Below are positions 1-8,624 of a DNA stretch of 64,000 nucleotides, piece after piece; the stretch's first letter is position 1, and every line of letters starts with the position of its first letter. This DNA is from Theileria orientalis strain Shintoku (Eukaryota > Apicomplexa > Aconoidasida > Piroplasmida > Theileriidae). The position numbers and the translations under genes are program-made. Where the stretch lies: contig NC_025263.1 of assembly GCF_000740895.1 (NCBI RefSeq), positions 1,612,001 to 1,676,000 of the forward strand. The letters run 5' to 3'. A model generated the notes under the pieces. The model did no database searches. It was given only the letters and a program-made list of their open reading frames with translations, and was not told the origin of the DNA.

Positions 1-1
1 T

Positions 2-331
2 TATCACGAATACATCAAAAACAACCCTTACAGCGAGTTCATTGAGCTCAAGGGCAACTCACATGAAACCCCTAGCCCGCTGTTTATGTACAACTTTTTA
101 AACGAACTTAGAGCGTGGATTGGCGTTGTGTCATCTCACAAACAACCAACTCCACCTAGGTCAGGACCTATCGGAAAGAGCTCGGTCTGGAACATGATAG
201 AGATAGTTTTATATGTTTTAATTGGATCGGTCTTAAAGACGATCCTCATAGTACTTGTGCTCAAGTACAGGAAGAAGAAAAAGAGGAATGTAGAACGATT
301 AGTCGACAACGTGGATTGCATTGTACATTAG
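2..331 (+). CDS. C-terminal part of a type I membrane protein (5' partial)
   Basis: The frame is open from base 2, ahead of the first in-frame Met at base 86, so this is the last part of a longer gene that begins outside the window. The visible 109 residues have a hydrophilic stretch containing TPPRSGP, one strongly hydrophobic helix (around IEIVLYVLIGSVLKTILIVL), then a very basic KYRKKKKR stop-transfer sequence and a short tail. This predicts an extracellular or lumenal N-terminus, one membrane span and a cytosolic tail of about 25 residues. The family is not identifiable from this piece. Open frame, helix and tail are seen directly; topology is inferred from the positive-inside rule. Confidence 0.65.
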   Translation, partial: YHEYIKNNPYSEFIELKGNSHETPSPLFMYNFLNELRAWIGVVSSHKQPTPPRSGPIGKSSVWNMIEIVLYVLIGSVLKTILIVLVLKYRKKKKRNVERLVDNVDCIVH

Positions 332-390
332 CCATGTAAAATAATAAATGACGTTTCGTCACAGGCTTTAATATAGTAAAATTTGTACAC

Positions 391-501
391 TGGTATGGTT
401 ATATATGTGTATGTTGGTATGGTTATGTGTGTATGTTAGTATGGTTATGTGTGTATGTTAGTATGGTTATGTGTGTATGTTAGTATGGTTATGTGTGTGT
501 A
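391..501. repeat. 22-bp tandem repeat downstream of the first gene
   Basis: About five head-to-tail copies of a unit close to GTTAGTATGGTTATGTGTGTA lie between two convergent genes. The first copy is degenerate and the middle copies are nearly identical. No coding function is seen. The rest of the 332-613 interval is AT-rich with no gene that I can support. Confidence 0.85.
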
Positions 502-613
502 TTAAACAATGTAATACATTAGACTATTTTACAGAAGTTTGGACTGAACCAATGAAAATATTTTACAGCAATATATAACTGAAGTTATAATTAGGTCAAA
601 AGAGTAGTGATGG

Positions 614-1377
614 CTATTGAACGCGTTTACACTGGTCTAATATTGAATCAAGGCTATCCTCATTGACGAGTGAATCGACTTTTCTGTTATGGAGTTCCAA
701 ATCAAACAAACAGCTACGTAACAGAGCAAGCTTTTTATCCAGTTCATCAATGGACTTAGATAGAATAGAAGCTGAAGTAGCCACTTTAGAATCTACATTG
801 CCTAAGGATGACCCTAACTTGTTGGATGAAGTTGAACCTGTGTTGCCAGAAATTAAAGCTAATTTGGCCGTAGTGGAGCCCAGCTTGCTCAAAAAGGGTA
901 TGCTGTTTCTAGGTCCTGTACTTGACTTAGAGGCCAAATTAAACTTAAAATGCCCTAAAACCTTCTGAATCTCATCGACAAATGATTCAACAGATACCAG
1001 GGGAGGTAGAGCAGTGATCATGGGATCGTTGCCGTAAGGGACCAGTAAATGATATAGAAATCCGCCGGACTTAGACAACTCGGTCTTCAGTGACGGGTTT
1101 ATAGGCTCCCTGAAAGCGCCAATGTCGACAAGAACGACCTTCAAAGTGTTTCTAAAAGGTTACATTAGACTAAGTTGCCATAAGTACTTACGATAAGATT
1201 GCACTGATCTCGGACAGAAGTGCTCGATTCAGACTAAGTAAAAGTGGATTCGTAAGATGTTGGTCCTTTTTATAGTAAAAAATGAGGACAGGAACCTTAG
1301 AGTCGAGTAGATTTAAAAGTGATTTAGAGTTGGTCAACACAGACAGTTTAGGGTTAGGACCATGATCCCTTATTGGT
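614..1377 (-). CDS. Conserved hypothetical protein, possible thioredoxin fold plus coiled coil (5' exon unresolved)
   Basis: Two exons keep phase: 1377-1192 and 1151-614, joined by an intron with donor GTAAGT at 1191 and acceptor TTTTAG. The joined frame reads through the junction (AILS / NTLKVVLVD). The frame upstream of 1377 meets a stop, and a TACAG acceptor sits exactly at 1378, so at least one more upstream exon carries the start codon; I could not find it. The sequence alternates short beta-like hydrophobic runs (VPVLIFYYK, LKVVLVDIG) with helices, which recalls a thioredoxin fold, but no CxxC is present. The last 45 residues are helical and charged, probably a coiled coil. The fold assignment is inference and weak. 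Confidence 0.5.
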
Positions 1378-1690
1378 CTGTATTGGTGTTAGCAAGTTGG
1401 TTATATTGGTGTTAGTGTGTTAATTAACTAAGTGATAGGGAATTGATAATTGAGTAAGTAGCTAAGTGACAGGTAATATTGGTATTGATTAAACTAGGTT
1501 AGACGCTCACTATATCAGATGAACATACGTCGGTTGCGATGAAGGATCCTTGCGATTATTGCTGATGAAAATAAACAAACTAAGGGGAAAACAAAGCAGA
1601 AATATGACAGATAAAACAGATAAGCCTAAGATAATAATTTGATTATTGTAATGCGATGAAAACAAGGAGTAATTAATGAATAATTGGTGG
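1378..1690. other. Gap between two minus-strand reading frames, unresolved
   Basis: AT-rich. The missing first exon of the 614-1377 gene should lie here or further right, but no suitable ATG followed by a phase-2 donor was found. No RNA gene recognised. Confidence 0.4.
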
Positions 1691-2044
1691 CTAACTAATG
1701 ATAAAAAAAGTACCAGAAGAGAGCTTTTGATAAAAGGATTCCCCTGGAGTCAAGCGGGTGGGATGGACAAAAAAGGAATCTGAGTCTCTGTCGATAGAGT
1801 AACGGTGAAGGTTGCTGTTGGTGGTTCGTAGAGTGAGGTCATCAGTATCGTCATTCTTTGTCAGCCTGTGCGCATCTGCCAAATCAAGTTTGCGAAGGAA
1901 GTCTGAGGGTTTCAGATCATTTTTAGAAGAAAAGGGCCTTAAATGGTGGTGTATTGACCCTTTATCTAAAAAGGAAATTGGCCTTCCTCCCAAGGTAAGA
2001 ATCTTCAATGGGAAGAATCTACCATACAAAAATCTACTGTACAT
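1691..2044 (-). CDS. Small hypothetical protein, probable mitochondrial presequence
   Basis: A single open frame of 117 residues starting with ATG at 2044. The first 30 residues (MYSRFLYGRFFPLKILTLGG) are rich in Arg, Lys and aromatic or aliphatic residues and lack acids, as in a mitochondrial targeting sequence. The remainder is polar and charged, ending in a short hydrophobic tail. No family recognised. A plus-strand frame overlaps at 1812-2069, but the minus frame has the better start and more protein-like composition. It could also be an exon of a larger gene; I could not join it in phase to the gene at 614-1377. Confidence 0.4.
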   Translation of the reverse strand: MYSRFLYGRFFPLKILTLGGRPISFLDKGSIHHHLRPFSSKNDLKPSDFLRKLDLADAHRLTKNDDTDDLTLRTTNSNLHRYSIDRDSDSFFVHPTRLTPGESFYQKLSSGTFFIIS

Positions 2045-2291
2045 AAATTTAAAATTAGTAAATCTGTGATAAAAAATAACATTTCAAGTTAAAGCTGTAA
2101 TAAATAAATTGCGCAAAATAATACATGGGTAAATAAAGCCTAAACTTAGTTAACCTAACATAACTGGCCTAACATATGTGTGGTTATCACAATCGGAATA
2201 AAATACTGTACACATCTCATTTGCAATGTTGAGAATACAAGAATTGGTAAAAGGACCGCTGATATAATAAATATAATAGATAACAAAGTAT

Positions 2292-3145
2292 ATGGCAGGC
2301 CCCAATCTCAAGGTGGTCTACATCTCAATAGTAGGAGAACAGGTAAGTCCTCATAGCAGGCTTTTAATTTCAATTCTATGTGTATCTACGTATTTTGCCG
2401 TTAAATAGTTTATTCTGCCTTGTATTCAGTAGTTGGCTCCACGAGCATTGGATTCCACAGTTAATCTAACTAATAGTGCTTAATATTTTCTTCTTTCTGT
2501 GTAAATCTCAGTATATGGATAATGTGTAGAACGAGACCCTGTTTAGCCGCTCGTTTGGAGATGTGGATGAGTCAGAAATGCAGTTTTCAGTCTATGCCTC
2601 CATGGACATTATCAAGGAGCAAGGTTCTATTCCCTAGATAGTGGAGCTAGTTACTGGTTATTACAGAGTAGACGCTATTCAGTATCCGTTAAGTGGAATC
2701 TAATACGTTACAGTCTCGCAGCAAATAGCAGGGAGCGCCACGTCCGGTGACCCGTACCTGGGATTCATAAGTCCCACGTTGATAGGCCTAAACTTCTATA
2801 AAATATACGCCTATGTGGCGGCAACGTGCTTCAAAATAATCGCAATCATAAACGATAATGAGGTTCCTCCCTCCAGGATTCGTGAGGTGAGTTTAAGTCG
2901 TCAGTAGTACCACGGCCGTGTGCCATGTTTATTGGATGTGGTAAACTGTTGTCTCTGGTTCATGTGGTACCAGTATAGTATCCTATTAACAGATCATTTA
3001 ACTGTATTACTTGCAGCTGTTTGAGAGCGTGCACGAGCTTTATTCAACCGTGATTTGTAATCCTCTATTGTTCAACAAGCTGGATACCCCCAAGTTCTTG
3101 GACAGAATAGGTATTGAAAACGTTACGCAGTGTTGTAATAGTTGA
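2292..3145 (+). CDS. TRAPPC2L: Trafficking protein particle complex subunit 2-like (TRAPPC2L/Sedlin family)
   Basis: Four exons: 2292-2342, 2530-2623, 2714-2886, 3017-3145, all joined in phase, giving 148 residues, close to the usual 140 for the family. The order matches the longin fold of TRAPPC2L: a first strand (NLKVVYISIVGEQ), a short loop with NETLF, a long helix (SVYASMDIIKEQ), then a strand pair with DPYLGFISPT and NFYKIYAYV, a strand KIIAII followed by the ND-NEVPPSRIRE turn, and a C-terminal helix with NP and DTPKF. TRAPP complexes tether vesicles and activate Rab GTPases at the Golgi. The donor of intron 2 (GTTCTA) is the least typical, so that junction is the least certain. Assignment rests on pattern and length; no search was run. 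Confidence 0.75.
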
Positions 3146-3841
3146 GAATAACTAGATATTGCACCTAAGTATGTTTATATTTAACTGTTTCAGACGATTT
3201 GATATTGCGGTTCTGTTAATGTATTGTATGTGAACGTATATGTTATGTACGCCTTATAGTTACCTATTTGAAATGGTTATTTGTGTTCATCAGGCATATA
3301 TATAAATAAATATTAAATAAAACCCAAGATGTGTTAAACGGGTGGTGAGATTGAATGAGACGAAGTTGTGACACTTAACGAGCATAGACAAAATGAAGTA
3401 ACATATAATAGAAGGACGAATGAAAAGGTTTAAAATTAAATATAGATAACGTAGGAAAGGATGTTTTAGATTTGAAGATTACAAATAAAATGATATTTGC
3501 CATAATGAGTCATGAGATGTGTGTAGATATTTCTCATAAAAACAGGCAAAAAATCCACCACGTGCATAGTATGTCACTCTAAAATACTTAAGGAATAATG
3601 AGGCGGGTTTTAAGGGTAAATGAATGGGAGTACGGCCGCGAAGATGAGCGGTTTAATCACACTTGCATATATGGTGCACTAAAATGTGCATGAGCCTCTG
3701 GATCAAAAAAAGGTACACACGAAATCAGTTTAAATAACTAAAATAAAATAACCGAACCGGTGTAATCTTCTAGAACTATAACATAATTTAACTATTTATT
3801 CTTTAAAGCTGGGTGGAATCGTAGATCAAGCTATCGACACT
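3146..3841. other. Intergenic, AT-rich
   Basis: Lies between the TRAPPC2-like and HSP20 genes, both on the plus strand, so it should hold the 3' end of the first and the promoter of the second. A short GC-rich patch with CGGCCGCGA at about 3633 is followed by GTGCA-containing sequence. No reading frame, RNA gene or strong repeat is supported. Confidence 0.5.
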
Positions 3842-4846
3842 ATGAGCTGCATTCTCAAGTGTAATAACACCGAGGATGAAATCCTCGTACAAGAGGAAGA
3901 TGGATCTTACTCGAAAAGTCATGACTATGTAGGTTTTACGTATTTTTAGCCACCATTATGCCCAACTAGCCGCAGTACACACTAGTGTGTAACGGCAGTA
4001 TTAAGTAATAGGCTCCACATAGTTAGCCCCCGGTTCCTAGCAGTAGCTTAGCCATCTAGTTAGAGTATGTAGTGCCCATCGACCCCTTCTAATGAACCAT
4101 ACAGACAGAGAAGCCATCGATCATCTACAAGCCGAGCACGGTAGTGCCTCCAAACAACATCTTGGAGATCCCACCTCCAAATGACCTCGATACGCCAGTA
4201 ACGTTTTTCCCGACAGTCGACACCTTCTTCGACGCCGACAACAGTCTCCTCGTCATTTTAATGGAGCTTCCAGGCTTCTCAACTGCTGACATTGAGATTA
4301 ATGTGGGCGACGGTGAAATCAGCGTTTCAGGTACTCACCTCACACCTATGCCACTTAGCTAATCTGACCCTAAATTGTAATTAGATATGCACCAGACCAC
4401 TCTAGTATATAGTTGCCTGTACGGCCATCTTAATTTCCCATATGAACACTTATTTACGGCCTTAGTTACCTGCTTCCATCCTTTACACTCGCACATTAAC
4501 TGTTTCAGGACCCCGTCCCAAGGATGAGCTGTATGAAAAGTTTGGTGACAACCTCAACATTCAAATCAGAGAGAGGAAGGTCGGTTACTTCTTCAGGAGG
4601 TTCAAGCTTCCCAACAACGCTCTGGACACCACGGCAATTGCCTCCTACGACAACGGTATCCTCAGCGTCAGAATCCAGTGCTCTCAGTTCACCCCCTCCA
4701 GACGCCTGCCCATTGACGGCCCCGCCTACCACCACGATAAGGTAAACTTCGTGAACCACAGCCTTGCTTCATCAAGCCCAAGCACCAGCGCTATGGAAAA
4801 CGGCACCTCTAAGCCCATGGGCAGAAAGGGCTCTGGCAGTCAGTAA
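3842..4846 (+). CDS. Small heat shock protein, HSP20/alpha-crystallin family
   Basis: Three exons: 3842-3928, 4105-4330, 4509-4846, giving 216 residues. The alpha-crystallin domain starts in exon 2 with VDTFFDADNSLLVILMELPG, which matches the family's opening strands and the ELPG turn, followed by DIEINVGDGEISVSG. Exon 3 gives RPKDELYEK, the conserved FRRFKLP (family pattern F-R-F-x-L-P) and the closing AIASYDNGILSVRI (the A-x-x-x-N-G-x-L motif). A polar tail follows. These proteins are ATP-independent holdases forming oligomers in the cytosol. No signal peptide is visible. The first exon is non-conserved. The gene converges on ClpP with 114 bases between the stop codons. Confidence 0.9.
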
Positions 4847-4960
4847 GGGACCAAGTTGGAGTCTATCTGTTAAACTTAAGTTAATTTCTACCTAAATTTC
4901 TACATTTTATCTCTTTTGTGCTCAATGTAACTTCTGCCGTGCCTTAACACCTGGAAGGCA

Positions 4961-6013
4961 TCAGACCTTTTCAGGCAGTTCTGGCAGGATGTGCGAGGTT
5001 TTGGTTTCAATGATTGCATCAATGAGCCCATACTCTATTGCTTCTGACGGCCTCATGTAATTGTCCCTCGTACAATCCTTTTCAATCGTCTCTATTGATT
5101 TGCCAGTGAAGTGGGACAGGTGGCTGTTCAAAATGTGTCGGACCTGCAGAATCTCGTTCGCCTGTATCTCAATGTCGCTGGCCTGACCGTGTGCGCCTCC
5201 TACATTGGACAATTAGCAGTTTTTATCTCAATAAATAGCCAATTAGTATCAAATTAGTGCTAAGGTAACGTAAAACGTGGCATAAATAACAGGCACTACC
5301 TAGTGGCTGGTGTATCATTATCCTCGAATTCGGCATCGCGAACCTCTTCCCCTTCGTTCCCGACGCCAAGAGAAATGCTCCCATTGAGGCCGCCTGGCCC
5401 AGGGAAATCGTTTCCACTGGCATCTTTAGGCTTTGCAGCAGGTCATAGATTGCCAGTCCTGAGTATGGTTGGTCGTATAGCATAGCTATAGATCGTTTAC
5501 AATATCAAATAGCTAATAGAAACCTGCAGTGACTGATCCTCCGGGGGAGTTGATGTAGAACTTAATGGGCAGATTAGGATCGTTTTCATTTATTCGCAAG
5601 ATAGATGAAATGATTCTGAACGAGACTTTATCGTTTAGCTCTCCGGACAAAAATATTGTCCGATTCTTTACAAAAAACTCATCTACTGTTCGCTCAAAGT
5701 AGTTCTACAAGTATCATTATTAGATTGTCTAAAAAGAATAGGAAAAACTAACTGATTTGTCTTCATCTGTTGCTAATTGACTAAAATTGTGAATTATTGG
5801 CCCGTAATTGAATTCATTTGTATTAATTTGGCCTATATTGCTGTGATCTCCCTTATTATTATGATTGTTTACAGTTTTAAAACTGTTTAGAAAACAGTAA
5901 CGTGGTTTAGAATGATGCGATAGAAACCTTCCGGTGTGCGATAAAACTCTTCTAAAGCCAAGAGTATGGATTAAAAGGTATGTCAGTGTCAACCATTCAT
6001 AGAAGACTCTCAT
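4961..6013 (-). CDS. clpP: ATP-dependent Clp protease proteolytic subunit ClpP, probably apicoplast
   Basis: Four exons on the minus strand: 6013-5753, 5704-5524, 5458-5300, 5199-4961, giving 279 residues. The catalytic triad is visible: Ser in [11 protein letters not shown], His in [10 protein letters not shown] and Asp in CTRDNYM. The fold-specific [11 protein letters not shown] and [10 protein letters not shown] are also present. I chose the acceptor at 5459 because it yields the canonical VTAG-LAIYD; an earlier acceptor would add ten foreign residues. The first exon (87 residues) has a hydrophobic start followed by a basic, Asn/His-rich, acid-poor segment, like a bipartite apicoplast leader. 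ClpP forms a heptameric double ring that degrades unfolded proteins fed by a Clp ATPase. Confidence 0.93.
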
Positions 6014-6028
6014 TAACTTTAAATAACT

Positions 6029-6665
6029 GTGAATTTAGTCAACGAAATGGACTCTTCGGCCTCATATTACACATTCCACACACAATATGTATTTTTTTTA
6101 TTTCTTCTTGTAACAGCAAAATATGCTCAAAAAATGTATGTTTTATATTTATTTACATATATCTTTTTCTATTTATTTATATCGAATCTATTATATATAA
6201 TTTGTTACACTGAATACCTATTACACACAGTCAAACTTTTTCAGATCCTGAACTGGCAGACGCAGCCCAGAAATGTAAAGTTGACCTCACATTTACTGAT
6301 TTTCGTGACATGGAACAGAGAATAGAGTTTATTAAGCGATATGTAAAGCAGTCAAAATCTCCAACGGTGGATGAGTTGGTTGACATTTTAGAGGTATCTA
6401 ATTACACACTATAATTGCCCTTTTATTGGCCAATTAACGAATATGTAGACTATTAAAGTGATTAAAGAGCGATTCTGAGAATGTAGAATACTGTAAATTA
6501 ATCTAGTAGTTCAAATTGGTGCAACATAACCCAATCCCTGAGGAAGGCTCGGCAGAAGCCGAGGCCATGATATCGCTAGAAGCCAGTGATAGTTTCCTGG
6601 CTACCTTATATCCGGCTAATTTGTTGTTAATATCCTTATATTTAAGTGCATATGTGCGTAGTTAG
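6029..6665 (+). CDS. Small conserved hypothetical protein with a microexon
   Basis: Four exons: 6029-6088, 6117-6135, 6245-6393, 6510-6665, giving 127 residues. Exon 2 is only 19 bases and intron 1 only 28 bases (GTATTT to AACAG). The junctions keep phase and produce a smooth helical sequence across exons 1 to 3 (YTFHTQY-QNMLKK-Y-PELADAAQKCK) followed by DFRDMEQRIEFIKRYV and a hydrophobic C-terminal helix. No family recognised. The start codon lies 15 bases from the ClpP start codon on the other strand; Met at 6047 is an alternative start. The last four bases overlap the end of the minus-strand LamG-like gene. The exon structure is inference. Confidence 0.5.
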
Positions 6666-8276
6666 TGAACTTGTGTACTCGAATTAACTATGGAAGTTAA
6701 CCGGTGTAAGACATGGGTACCTGTATATAGCTCAAACTTATTGCATAGGTGATATCCATCAGGGCAAGAAGCCATGGCCTCCTCCTTGCTACAGAAATGT
6801 GAAGAGTTAAACAAAAATACCTGCAATTGGTACAGCCAATTGTCACGTAGGATGACTCTATTCCGCCCAAGGCGAATGAGGCTTCGGCCTGAATTTCATC
6901 AGTTCCAACGGCCTAATTGCGATATTAACAGTGAAATGAAACCCATAAGTAACGGGCACTTAGCGGTAATAGTCAGAATCACTAAGTAATACAAACTTGT
7001 GAAAAGATAGAGAGTTCATCCATTAGGAATGGAAAATCACAATTGACGCTGAATGGAGTGGAACCGATATAAAGAGGAAGTGGATTTATCCTCGTCAAAG
7101 CTAAATGTGATTATTAGATACTATTTACGGTGGTTTATATGATATAAATAGCTTGTCTTGGTCTAGCTACAAATAGTCTGACACCCTTTGTCGTGTGCTT
7201 GCAGTCCAGTATTCCTACAGTAAAATATGGACAATAAAGGACCAACCGTCAACGAACAGAAGAATGTCGTACTTTTCACGAACCAGCGCTATGTGGTACC
7301 AGTGATGCTTCTGTAGCCGACTGTTTGAGGTCAATTCTGTAAATTGTTTATAGTTGCACTTTAGTGATTGGGTCGTTGGTAACCCAGTTAACTAAGTGCC
7401 TATCAAATGATTATATATCTAAGAGTTCAATTCGTACCAACAGTCTTGTTTCCTTGTAATGATATTGCGATTTTAATTCTACCACTCTACATACAATTTG
7501 TGTTAATAGAGGCGATTTTTTAGATAGTTATGGTGTAAACAGTTATACCAACATTTGGGTTAACTGATATCTCAGGTGTCGCCTCGTTCGCCAAGTCCGT
7601 CTTGTACCCCTATATTTGCCAATTAACACTATAAAGGCACTATAATTGAGCCACACAATGTGTAAATAAGTGGTGCTAATTATTACCTTGTGAATAACTG
7701 GACAGTACTGGTCGTATTTTAAACCATTCTGGTGCGATTTTTCATCAGACAAGATGTAAATGTAAAACATATAGGTGAACTCGGCGGTTTTAAGGTCACT
7801 AGACTTAACGTGAATAAAGTTGTTTCTAAAGTATGCCGAAGTTCCCACTCCTCCAAACCCGGAATGACCCGAGATTTGGCCAATTCCGTGATTGCCAACT
7901 CCACTGCTGTCCACTGGTCTCGATTCATCAAACTTCATGTACAGGATCCGGCCTGAATTGAGTAGTAAATTATTCACATGTAGTTTACTACTTGGTAACC
8001 ACCATATTTCTTGTAAAGGTTGATAAACTAGATAAAAGTGTGTAATGACAAATATGGCCATAGTGTGTAAAAGTGTAAATCAGAGAGAATGGACATCAAA
8101 ATACCTAATCGCCTAGCATCCGGAAGAATAACCTTCTCTGAGTTATTAATGCAAATTGCGGAATCTACAGTCAGGTCGCAAGAATCAAATTTAGTTGATT
8201 CAATAAAAAGGACCCAAGTGTGCAATGAATAGTGTGTTAAAAAGTACAAAAATAAATGCGATAAGTTAAATTTCAT
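6662..8276 (-). CDS. Secreted protein with a LamG-like jellyroll domain and a Cys motif domain
   Basis: Seven exons join in phase: 8276-8105, 7952-7687, 7310-7247, 7214-7185, 7100-6997, 6912-6821, 6788-6662, giving 284 residues. Residues 1-25 look like a signal peptide (LSHLFLYFLTHYSL). Next comes a concanavalin A-like/LamG fold in its usual order: GRILYMKFDES, DSSGVGNHG, HWYHIALV, ILLFVDG, PLPLYIGSTPFS and MDELSIF. After it is a second module with SFALGGIES, GCTNC, SCPDGYHLC and KFELYTG, spread over the last two exons. Apicomplexan secreted adhesive proteins, such as the LCCL/CCp family of the sexual stages, combine lectin-like and Cys-rich domains like this; membership of that family is inference. 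A start 16 codons upstream (8324) is possible. The individual exons were too short for a plain frame scan to show the gene. Confidence 0.72.
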
Positions 8277-8624
8277 ATTAAAACTACAAGTTACATTTTT
8301 ATAATGAAAATAACACAACAACAACAGAATGTGTATATGCCAAAGTTGAAACTAGCACTACTTCTTAGATGTGTAGTGGAGTTCAACAATATATAAAGAC
8401 TATGGAGTATTTAATAGTATATGGAATATTTTAAACAACGAGTTAATATAATATAATAAAAATATTCATTATTCAATAGAATCCTTATGCTGTGGGGGAT
8501 TGAAACTTATTTTTTCAAATAAATCAGATGTTTTATTTATAAATTTCAGTTGAAATATAAAACTTTATAATTTCATGTAATATATACATATTGTTCCGCT
8601 AATTTGTGTAAAGTATAGCATAAA
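8277..8624. promoter_or_regulatory. Divergent intergenic region between the LamG-like and Snu114 genes
   Basis: 348 bases separate two start codons facing outward, so both promoters should lie here. The sequence is very AT-rich, with poly-A/T runs toward the Snu114 side. No specific site can be named. Confidence 0.4.

Noticed and set aside
5223..5483. ClpP exon 3 starting at the ATG at 5483
   Set aside because: Using it would insert about ten residues between VTAG and LAIYD of the conserved ClpP core; the acceptor at 5459 gives the canonical sequence.
6774..6989. Plus-strand open frame of 71 codons
   Set aside because: It lies antisense to exons 6 and 7 of the LamG-like gene, whose joined exons give conserved-looking Cys motifs; the plus frame has no such features.
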